Below the pieces are notes generated by a model. It had not been told where the DNA came from and searched no databases. It saw only the letters and a program-made list of their open reading frames with translations. This document shows positions 1 to 6,800 of a DNA stretch of 18,582 bases, in pieces. This DNA comes from Bacteroidota bacterium (lineage in GTDB: Bacteria; Bacteroidota; Bacteroidia; NS11-12g; UBA955): positions 1-18,582 of the forward strand of contig JAGWYC010000013.1 in assembly GCA_018969565.1 (NCBI GenBank). The letters are read 5' to 3'. The translations under genes and the position numbers were made by a program. How positions within the stretch are numbered: position 1 is the first letter of the stretch; each line of letters starts with the position of its first letter.

Positions 1-1
1 A

Positions 2-898
2 TATTTCAGTTTCTTTCCGATGGCGGGGGCAACAGCCTTCAACTCACTGGATGAAGCGCTGAATGTTTATGTAAAGACCTTCTTGAGTCGTTTCCACTTT
101 CGTTCCAGGAAACAGCAATTACGCAGTTTCTGGCAACAGGAAGCAATTCGTCTGGGTCGTTTGCTGGAAGAAATGCTCAAGGAGCAGAAGCGCCTTCAGG
201 AAAGACCCGGCTACCGACTCATGGGCGACCTGATCATAGCCCACATGCAGGATATCCGGGAAGGCATGAAAGAAATATCTCTTCCTGACTTTGAAGGAAA
301 GAATTCCATCCAAATTAAACTAAACACCACGCTTAATGCGATTCAGAACGCGGAAACTTATTATCGTAAGGCTAAAAATGAATCGAAAGAGGCGGAACTG
401 GTGGCTTCAAGGCTTGCCACCACCCGTGAAGGACACCGACACGCATTGCATTGGCTTGAAGTACTTGATTCCGCGCAGCAATCAAAAGACCTCAGGAATA
501 TTCCTTTGCCGGAAAAGAAAGGAAAGGCGCAGCACAGCGACCTTCCATTCCATGAGTTTAACCTGCAGGGCTTCACCGTGTGGGTAGGGAAACACGCCAA
601 AGCGAATGAATTATTGCTGAACAGCTACAGCCGCAAGAATGATGTATGGATGCACGCCCGTGATGTGGCCGGCAGCCACGTGTTGCTGCGTAGCAGCAGC
701 GGGGTAAACGGCATACCAAGAGCTGTGCTGGAACAGGCTGCCTCGCTGGCTGCCTGGTTTTCCAAAGGCAAAACCCAAGGCTGGCTGCCGGTGCAATACA
801 CCGAGCGCAAATATGTGCGCAAGAAGAAGGGCGGCGCTCCGGGAGAAGTGTTGGTGGAAAAGGAAAAGGTTTTGGTCGTGAAGCCCGGATTGCCGTAA
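2..898 (+). CDS. NFACT-family (RqcH-like) protein, C-terminal part, cut by window edge
   Basis: The frame is open back to the first bases (Y-F-S-F-F-P before the first ATG at 20), so the true start lies outside the window; about 298 residues of a protein that usually has 500-570 are visible. Seen: a charged helical stretch, probably coiled coil (roughly residues 35-140 of the visible part), then an NFACT-R (DUF814) domain at about 185-290 with the signature NDVWMHARDVAGSHV and a basic tail (RKYVRKKKGGAPGEV) typical of the family. Known: NFACT proteins such as RqcH and eukaryotic Rqc2/NEMF bind the 60S/50S subunit carrying peptidyl-tRNA and direct C-terminal tailing of stalled chains. The N-terminal NFACT-N domain with its catalytic-type residues is not visible, so true RqcH activity is an inference. 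It converges on the ORF6N pseudogene. A decayed copy of codons about 605-673 recurs at 2788-2858. Confidence 0.88.
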   Translation, partial: YFSFFPMAGATAFNSLDEALNVYVKTFLSRFHFRSRKQQLRSFWQQEAIRLGRLLEEMLKEQKRLQERPGYRLMGDLIIAHMQDIREGMKEISLPDFEGKNSIQIKLNTTLNAIQNAETYYRKAKNESKEAELVASRLATTREGHRHALHWLEVLDSAQQSKDLRNIPLPEKKGKAQHSDLPFHEFNLQGFTVWVGKHAKANELLLNSYSRKNDVWMHARDVAGSHVLLRSSSGVNGIPRAVLEQAASLAAWFSKGKTQGWLPVQYTERKYVRKKKGGAPGEVLVEKEKVLVVKPGLP

Positions 899-1705
899 CG
901 TGGTCCGTGCCGGTATTATAAGTGCGTATTTATTTGCGCTGAACTGATCCGCAGGGCGGGCTGATAAAGTTCCTCCGGCGATTATACGCGTAAGAGTTTG
1001 GTTTGAATTTCGGGCAATAAATCGTCCATACGGCTGAAGGCGAAACACTTGTTCCCCAAGTCTTTCAGCGATGCGCCGATGTGGTAGAGCCGAATATCGT
1101 CGATGATCAGAAAGCGGTCGTGGCTACTGTTGTTTGCCAGCATTTCAATGGCAGGATACTGTAGGTTGTGCTTTTGCAGATCTTTTTGCAATGCAGGCCT
1201 GAGGAGGGTATGAAGGATGCAGTCCACGCCCCTTTTGCGTTTGCTGAGTAAGAGCAGAGTGGTTTCGTTGGCGTAATTGTCCACCAGCACAATTCGCTTG
1301 TTGGCCTGCCTGATGAGCTCGCTGACAAACACATGCGCGTCGAACAATTGTCCTTCGAAGAATACGCCCTGTCGGGGTGTTTCGCCCTTCTCGAGCGCCT
1401 GCAGCACCTGCTCCAGCTTGCTGTCGGTTTGCAATTGCCTGATTTCCACACCATCGAGGCGTTGGATAATACCTTGCAGGTTGTTCAGCGTTTTACGCAT
1501 GGCCACAAAGGCCTGCATAATTTGTAAGCTGACCTGTATGGCTTGGTCACTGCTTAGTACTGCAGATAACATTGATACCCCTTGCTCAGTAAACACAAAA
1601 GGCGGCGTTCTGCGTTTTGCGGTGGCAGTTTGAAACTCCTCATCTTCAGTGCCCGCTGTTGGGGTCGCAGTTTGCGACCGCAAAACCTCCCATTCCTGAA
1701 TACTA

Positions 1706-1714
1706 AGCTGGAAC
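1706..1714. repeat. Left copy of 9-bp target site duplication
   Basis: AGCTGGAAC sits directly outside the left inverted repeat and is identical to 2292-2300. On the minus strand it covers the F-Q-L codons (residues 54-56) of the ORF6N protein, which is why both gene fragments carry FQL at the break. Confidence 0.88.
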
Positions 1715-1729
1715 CACATCTGTCCAAAA
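1715..1729 (+). repeat. Left terminal inverted repeat
   Basis: CACATCTGTCCAAAA; the reverse complement of the right end reads CACTGCTGTCCAAAA, so 13 of 15 positions match. Weaker similarity (a shared T run) continues a further 8 bp inward. Confidence 0.85.
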
Positions 1730-1819
1730 TAATTTTTAGCCAATATTTGGTATATTGACCGGCCTTTGAATTGCAGAACAATTACAAAATGGTGGAAACA
1801 CATTAACAATTTAAATAAC

Positions 1820-1883
1820 GCCCCGCTGGGGCTCTGAATGTTTGTTTCCTGTTTTTACTATTAATATTTCGCCCCTCCGGGGC
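1820..1883. repeat. Pair of GCCCC/GGGGC hairpins inside the element
   Basis: GCCCCGCTGGGGC (1820-1832) and GCCCCTCCGGGGC (1871-1883) are two near-identical 5-bp-stem palindromes with 3-nt loops, about 50 bp apart in A/T-rich sequence. They resemble short GC-rich palindromes that I recall as scattered in intergenic DNA of Bacteroidota; that resemblance is from memory and unverified. Confidence 0.6.
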
Positions 1884-1999
1884 TTATATATATTCCAGGT
1901 ACACCGGTATCGCAAGGTATCACTCAACAAGTGGAGGTTTTCCGCAACCGTTTATCACCCATACCACTAACCACAACCCAACAATGCCGCAAAAAGACC

Positions 2000-2127
2000 G
2001 GCCTCAAATGATGGGAGGCGTTAAACGCCGCAAGCAGACGCTAAATGCCAAGGAAGCTCCGAGGAACGAGGAGATCACCGCAGGCATTCGGCTGATTGCA
2101 AGTGTGCGCCTTTCATCATTTGCAGCC
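2000..2127. repeat. Long imperfect inverted repeat in the element core
   Basis: The arms 2000-2020 and 2107-2127 are complementary at 17 of 21 positions (core CAAATGATG against CATCATTTG). Inside, ATGCC/GGCAT and CTCC/GGAG pairs could stack further, so the stretch could fold into a long branched hairpin as DNA or RNA. No reading frame here looks like a protein. Confidence 0.65.
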
Positions 2128-2138
2128 TTGATTTTTTG

Positions 2139-2166
2139 CTTACTTTTTCATCAAGGAAAAAGTAAG
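2139..2166. repeat. Perfect 11-bp stem-loop in the element
   Basis: CTTACTTTTTC (2139-2149), loop ATCAAG, GAAAAAGTAAG (2156-2166). The arms are exactly complementary. It is not followed by a T run on either strand, so it is not a classical terminator. Confidence 0.7.
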
Positions 2167-2276
2167 AGAAAAGGATAGAATATGGATGATTCGGTGGGGG
2201 GGGTAAAAATCAAAATGGCAAAAATAAGGCTGCTAAACACTTGATAATCAACATATTAACTTTTCAACAAAAAACG

Positions 2277-2291
2277 TTTTGGACAGCAGTG
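2277..2291 (-). repeat. Right terminal inverted repeat
   Basis: TTTTGGACAGCAGTG, the inverted partner of 1715-1729. It begins immediately next to the right 9-bp target duplication. Confidence 0.85.
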
Positions 2292-2300
2292 AGCTGGAAC
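2292..2300. repeat. Right copy of 9-bp target site duplication
   Basis: AGCTGGAAC directly outside the right inverted repeat, identical to 1706-1714. It belongs to the N-terminal half of the disrupted ORF6N gene. Confidence 0.88.
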
Positions 2301-2448
2301 ATAAAGGAAACTGGAAAGCGTTTTGGATTTCTTTTTACTTGCTCATTCAGCCTCTTGGTTTTAACTCCGTAAAGGGCCGCCAAATGATAATCCAACATCA
2401 CCTGCAAGCCTCTTACTGTGAATATCCTGTTTTCAATATGAGACAATG

Positions 2449-2610
2449 TCAATTCCATATGAACACCATTTTCATCAGGTGAGCATTCATTTTGGCTTCA
2501 AAAAGCACGGTATTGAGATTATCGTTGTTCACTGTTCCGTCTTTCGCCATGTTTGGCGCGTCGGCAACTGCCAGGAGGCTGAAATAGGATTCAGATTTCT
2601 TAATGGACAT
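2449..2610 (-). CDS. Small ORF (53 aa) overlapping the start of the ORF6N gene
   Basis: ATG at 2610, TGA at 2451-2449; its last codons overlap the ATG of the ORF6N gene at 2458, an arrangement typical of translationally coupled pairs. The product starts MSIKKSESYFSLLAVADAP and ends LMKMVFIWN. It has no signal peptide, an acidic/polar middle and a hydrophobic end. I do not recognise a family. The sequence before the start is A/T rich with no Shine-Dalgarno. It could be a real partner of the ORF6N protein, the shortened end of a longer lost gene, or chance. The amino-acid composition looks coding-like but the length is too short to be sure. Confidence 0.4.
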   Translation of the reverse strand: MSIKKSESYFSLLAVADAPNMAKDGTVNNDNLNTVLFEAKMNAHLMKMVFIWN

Positions 2611-2787
2611 ATATATCTAAATAAATAACGAACGTGGTAATAACTCAGCAAATACTCAGTACGGCATACAGTAACTGAAACTTGAATCAAATATGTTGAA
2701 TTTACTCAAATCATGCATTAGAAAATATGCTTGATTTAATTGAACTCTTAACCATCATAACGAATTTCTGGTGCATCTTACATGTTT
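2611..2787. other. A/T-rich intergenic stretch without a visible gene
   Basis: Lies between the small ORF and the NFACT relic. I see no ORF, strong hairpin or clear TAnnTTTG box. It would have to hold the promoter of the small ORF/ORF6N pair. Confidence 0.6.
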
Positions 2788-2858
2788 AACGAATTCTTGA
2801 CGAACAGCTACAACCGTAAAAAATGGCGTATGGATGCATGCCCGCAATTTGGCCCGGC
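2788..2858 (+). pseudogene. Decayed fragment of the NFACT/RqcH-like gene
   Basis: Aligning 605-673 of the NFACT gene with this stretch gives 56 identical bases of 69 (about 81%, counted by eye) with two single-base insertions here. One lies in the A run 2818-2823 and the other in the C run 2853-2855. In protein terms it recalls NELLLNSYSRKNDVWMHARD: NEFLTNSYNRK is readable, then the A insertion shifts the frame. Similarity fades on both sides, and on the right it stops 4 bp before the stop codon of the next gene (2862). It is in the same orientation as the intact gene, so the accessory patch lies between the gene and this partial copy. The short ORF running from 2782 is therefore not a real gene. 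Confidence 0.75.
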
Positions 2859-2861
2859 TGA

Positions 2862-3704
2862 TTATTTCATCGAGTTGTTGACACTGAGCTCGGTCCTTCC
2901 GTCCAGATCCATCACCATTTCCCCAATATTGCTTCTCATTTGCATGCTCAGTTCACTACTCATGAAATCCACCATTTGTTCCTGAATCAGGTAAGTCATT
3001 TTCCCGGGCCCTTTGGCTTTGCCTTTCATAGACATGCCTCCGTTCGCCATATCCAGATCCATATTCTGTTCGATGGTAAAGAATGCTTTGTTCCCCGAAA
3101 TGGAGTCCAGGTGATAACGCATCATTAATTTACCGGAGAACTGATCCATATTAAATGGAACCTCCTGGCTGACCCAGTTGCCTACTTTCACCCGCTTATT
3201 GGGCAATTGCATGTTTTTGGATAAGTTATTGACCGTGTTCCTCAGCGCCTGTAAATCTCCCGGTCCCTGCAAGACAGAATCCAGCGTTACGGTACCCAGC
3301 GAATCCAATCTGCCGCGGTACGAAAAACGCATGTCAGCAGCCTGCCCCGGGAGTTTTTGCGGTTCACCGTTGACCTTGATGGACATTTTCTGTTCGAAGC
3401 CTGCTGTATATGTCACTTCACCTCTGCTATTCCTGTCGCCTGTGGTCATTTCCTGCCTGGCGTTCATGGTCACCAGGCTGTTCACCTTTTCTGGTGCTGC
3501 AGCATCCGCACCTTTGGGCATTTTCAAGATATGCACCTGCATTTTTGTGACCTGCGCAGTTTGTTGGGTGTATGTTTTGTTGGGCTGAAAACGTTGTACC
3601 AGCAAGACATCATTTCCTGACTGGGCGTGCAATTCATTTAAACCTATAATTGCTGCAAGTGATGCAACAGGCAGCGCAATGCATCGCGTAAGAATAGTTC
3701 TCAT
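2862..3704 (-). CDS. Exported protein of unknown function
   Basis: 280 residues from the ATG at 3704: a signal peptide (MRTILTRCIALPVASLAAII, cleavage near HAQ at residue 27), then a polar, Met- and Gln-rich mature chain rich in beta-forming stretches and ending ELSVNNSMK. Repeated M-x-M-type motifs (GGMSMKGKAKGPGKM, SSELSMQMRS) are visible. Start choice: an upstream frame opens at 3911, but the ATG at 3704 begins a proper signal sequence and has a TACTTTTG box 9 nt before it. The makeup recalls the DUF6263 family of Bacteroidota; I am unsure of that. It is probably periplasmic or at the outer membrane. The gene follows the large surface protein gene on the same strand with 124 bp between, and has its own promoter-like box. 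Confidence 0.75.
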   Translation of the reverse strand: MRTILTRCIALPVASLAAIIGLNELHAQSGNDVLLVQRFQPNKTYTQQTAQVTKMQVHILKMPKGADAAAPEKVNSLVTMNARQEMTTGDRNSRGEVTYTAGFEQKMSIKVNGEPQKLPGQAADMRFSYRGRLDSLGTVTLDSVLQGPGDLQALRNTVNNLSKNMQLPNKRVKVGNWVSQEVPFNMDQFSGKLMMRYHLDSISGNKAFFTIEQNMDLDMANGGMSMKGKAKGPGKMTYLIQEQMVDFMSSELSMQMRSNIGEMVMDLDGRTELSVNNSMK

Positions 3705-3713
3705 AAGCAAAGT

Positions 3714-3721
3714 CAAAAGTA
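3714..3721 (-). promoter_or_regulatory. -7 promoter box (TACTTTTG) for the 2862-3704 gene
   Basis: On the minus strand TACTTTTG matches the Bacteroidota -7 consensus TAnnTTTG, 9 nt before the ATG at 3704, predicting an almost leaderless mRNA. No clear -33 TTTG is visible. Confidence 0.5.
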
Positions 3722-3828
3722 ATCTGAAAATTGATGGAAACATACCTGGTACTTGACACAGGGCAGAAACTTGATAAAATAAGATAATCATAAATGGCCT
3801 ATTGCAGCACTGATGCCCCTTGAAGAAC

Positions 3829-6800
3829 TTACTCCAGCACATGCACCACGCCGGTCTGGGTATAGCGACGGTTGTCCCAGCCCATGTACACAACCATCCA
3901 GGCAAACACATTATCGAAGGGTTTTCCCTGACCCATGGTACCGGGCCACTGCAGTTTCTTATCTTTGGAATCGAACACCTTTTCCCCCCAGCGGTTAAAC
4001 ACCATCATGTGGTAGTCGCGCACGAAAACCGGCACTGTTCCCCATACATCGTTGATTTCATCCCCGTTGGGCGTGAAGGCATCGGGTACATATAATTCCG
4101 GGGGCTGGAACAAGTAGATTTCATTGCTGTTGCTTTCGGCATTGTATCCTCCGGAAGCTTCACGGGCTTTTACCCGATAGAAGTAACCGCCCCAGTCATA
4201 GTTGAGTTTGTTGTCGCGGTAATCAAAGTCCGGATGCGGCAGCGCCACAATAGGACGCAATGTGCCGGTATCAACCCGACGTTCCAGCACATAATCCGAT
4301 ACCCCGCCTTTCCAGTAATCATACTCCATCCACGATAAATCAAAGTAATAAAGGGGCTTGCCTGTGGCATCGCCTTTCAGCACAATGGTACAGGCGCGGT
4401 TCGACTTATTGCTCACATGACCGCAGCGATCCAGCACGCGCACCTTGTAGCAGTAGCTTTCAAGATCCACGAGCACATCGCGGTCAGTATAGACACTGTC
4501 ATCGCGGTTAGTGATGGTGGCTATCAGCTTGTAGGCTTGCTTGCCATCGCGGGTGGCCCGATAAAGTTCATAGCTGCCGAAATCCGCCTCCCCGCTGCGA
4601 AACCATACCACCTTTACTTCCTTATCATCCACCACTGTGGCGGTAATGATATAGGTACTGTCAATCGGCGCGTTCAACTCTTTTTGGGTACAAACTCTGA
4701 AGCCCCGGTCTGTCAATACACCGCAGCTATTCACACCCACGAAGTAATAGCAGTAATTACGGCTTCTCGGATTGAAGGCATTGCGGTCGGTAAAGGTGCC
4801 GCCGTTGGCATTGCGGATGGTATCCAGCGTAATGATTTTAACCCCCTCCTGCCGTCGAAGCAACAGGTGTTTCCAATATTTATGAGTAGCTGAGGCCGGC
4901 CATTGCAAGGTAACTACTCCGGTACTTTCATTCAACAGTAAACAGATTTCCCGGGGTGGTTCAACCACAGGCGGCGGCTCCACAATGATGCCAATGGTAT
5001 TCCAGGTAGTATCCATCTTCGGACATCCGCGGTCATGCACGCGCACACGCAGAAAAAAGGTGTCTTTCCCGGAATGGCTGCAGTTGGTATTCCACTGCAC
5101 CAAGGCCACCGAACGCCCGGCACCTTTCTGCAAGGTGAGCTGCGGGTAGGGTCCCTGCACGGAATCCCAGGCCCTTCCTATGCGTTCGATTTCCAGGTAC
5201 ACCGTATCCTGCTCATCCGGGTCGGTGCCGATAATGTTGAAATTGAGTGTTTCAGTAGCGGTAATGCGGTATAAGGTATCTTTTGAAACCGGCTTCTGGT
5301 TCAGGTTTTCAAAATCAATCTTGAAAATGGCATTGTTGCAGTTATCGCTGTTGTTTGTGCGGCTATATGCTCCCGGCGTGGTGGGAAACAAGCCGTTTTG
5401 CCCGCAGCCTGCGCAAACTGCCTGATAGATAATACCCTTCTTGTCGAAACGGGAGGTTCCGCCGTCCACGTGCTCATCGGCATCTACGGTGCGGGTAGAT
5501 ATGCCTCCGAAATAAGTTCCGTACAATAATTTATTGAAATTCCTTCCCAGCACGGCAATGTAAAAATCACTTCCATCTGTAGTGCGTTGCACGGCATTAG
5601 ACGTGATGGGCATGTTTCGGGTGTTTCCGCGATTTTTTTGTGATTTAGGCACATTGCTGTTCGTAGCACCACCCCAACCCGATACAAAAATCCGGTCACA
5701 GCGATCCACCAGAAAGGCCGACGGAGAAATATTGGGAACTTGAGTGCTGCTGCCAAATGCGGTACTCAGGTCCACTGCGCTCAGGTCAGGTGCAAAACGA
5801 GTGATAAACTGACCGCCGCCGGCATTTCCGAATACACCCGGGCTGATGTACCAGTTTCCCTCGGTTTGCCCGAAAACATAAGGCTTCCCTTTGGTATCGG
5901 TTTGCACAAAATAACATTGGTCGTAGGCCGGTGTACCAACAAAAATACCTGACTGAAACGCGCCGGTATTTCTATTTAATCTGATGAGGAATCCATCTGC
6001 CATTCCACCTCTGTTTATATTGGCGAAGGATTGAAATGCAAGCGGAAATCGTTGGCTGTTGCTGCCTCCGCTGATATACAAATCCAGATTTTGCCCCAAT
6101 GCGAGGCCGTAACCTGCATCATATCCGGTTCCGCCCAGGCAGGTACTCCAGTTCAGGCGATTCAGGCTATTGTCGAAACACATCACTACGGCATCCTGGT
6201 TGCCGCTGAAGGTTTGGACCTGGTTCTTCAGAGGGAAATCGGAACTGTAGCTGGTAGAAGCCAGGTATATATTGCCCAGGGAATCGCAAAGTACTTCTCC
6301 TCGAAACTCATCAGCATAGTTGTACATCAATGGAATACCATTGGCATTGGGTAATGGCTCCCTGTCGCCCAGCATCCCATCAATCCCGGAACCTCCGGCG
6401 AAGGTGGCTGCCAACAAGGCCGTTCCGGTAGCATTGAGTTTAGCCAGCACTATATCATAATCGCCATTATGCGTTAAATCCCAGCCTTTGCCGGTATTTG
6501 GAAAATCGGAACTGCGTGAGGAACCAAGAATGACCAAATTTCCCGACGGGTCCACGATCATAGAATGAGGTTGTTCATTACTGCTTCCGCCCAGGTATGT
6601 TGCATAGAGCAAGCGCTTTCCATCGGACGAAAATTTCAGGATACCCATATCCCTGCTGCCACCATAGCCCGTGCGCGATTCCGGATCTCCACCGCCAAAA
6701 CGGGGCTGATAACTGCCCATGCTGGTTGGAAAACCAAAGTCGAATACGGTACCACCTGCATAGGCATTGCCGAAATCATCATAGGTTCCGGTACACCCGA

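Larger units (their letters stand above)
1715..2291. mobile_element. 577-bp MITE-like element inserted in the ORF6N gene
   Basis: The ends are imperfect inverted repeats (13 of 15 match) and the element is flanked by the exact direct repeat AGCTGGAAC (1706-1714 and 2292-2300), as expected for transposition with a 9-bp target duplication. The interior shows no transposase or convincing ORF. It holds two short GC palindromes (1820-1832, 1871-1883), a long imperfect inverted repeat (2000-2020 with 2107-2127), a perfect 11-bp stem-loop (2139-2166) and a run of eight G (2196-2203). This fits a non-autonomous element moved in trans by a transposase elsewhere. The 9-bp duplication and the ends beginning CAC..CTGTCCAAAA suggest an IS4-type donor, but this is a guess from end structure only. 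An alternative is an internally deleted IS that later picked up other repeats. Confidence 0.85.
982..2458 (-). pseudogene. ORF6N-domain protein gene interrupted by a 577-bp element
   Basis: Two minus-strand pieces make one gene: 2458-2292 encodes the first half of an ORF6N domain (RGLQVMLDYHLAALYGVKT, RNPKRFPVSFMFQL) and 1705-982 the rest (WEVLRSQ, PFVFTEQGVSMLSAVL, then a coiled region and a C-terminal domain). Removing 1706-2291 (one 9-bp repeat plus the element) gives 891 nt, exactly 297 codons with stop, and rebuilds the family motif FMFQL-SIQEWEVLRSQ in frame. The restored protein has 296 residues: ORF6N at about 5-130, helical linker at 130-165, and a C-terminal domain with HDRFLIID (251-258) and YHIGASLKDLG (263-273). 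The latter resembles half of a phospholipase-D-type HKD motif, but no K is seen after H. Known: ORF6N/KilA-N-type domains are DNA-binding modules of phage and accessory regions. In the present state the first half ends at a stop in the element (2264-2266) after 64 residues. The second half is open from an ATG in the element (1809), giving a 275-residue chimera that may or may not be made. Confidence 0.88.

Noticed and set aside
611..1048. 145-aa minus-strand ORF
   Set aside because: It lies mostly antisense to the NFACT-R coding region and shows no family motif; its end overlaps the ORF6N fragment in another frame.
1984..2178. 64-aa ORF inside the element
   Set aside because: It runs through the long inverted repeat and the perfect stem-loop, so its codons follow DNA structure; there is no family motif.
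2782..2985. 67-aa plus ORF
   Set aside because: Its first third is the frame-shifted NFACT relic and the rest is antisense to the exported protein gene.
3705..3911. 69-residue N-terminal extension of the exported protein
   Set aside because: It overlaps the end of the surface protein gene, would bury the signal peptide inside the chain and lies upstream of the TACTTTTG box.
3965..3982. tRNA T-loop-like GTTCGATTCC on the minus strand
   Set aside because: It encodes K-V-F-D-S-K of the T9SS C-terminal domain; no acceptor or anticodon arms can be formed around it.
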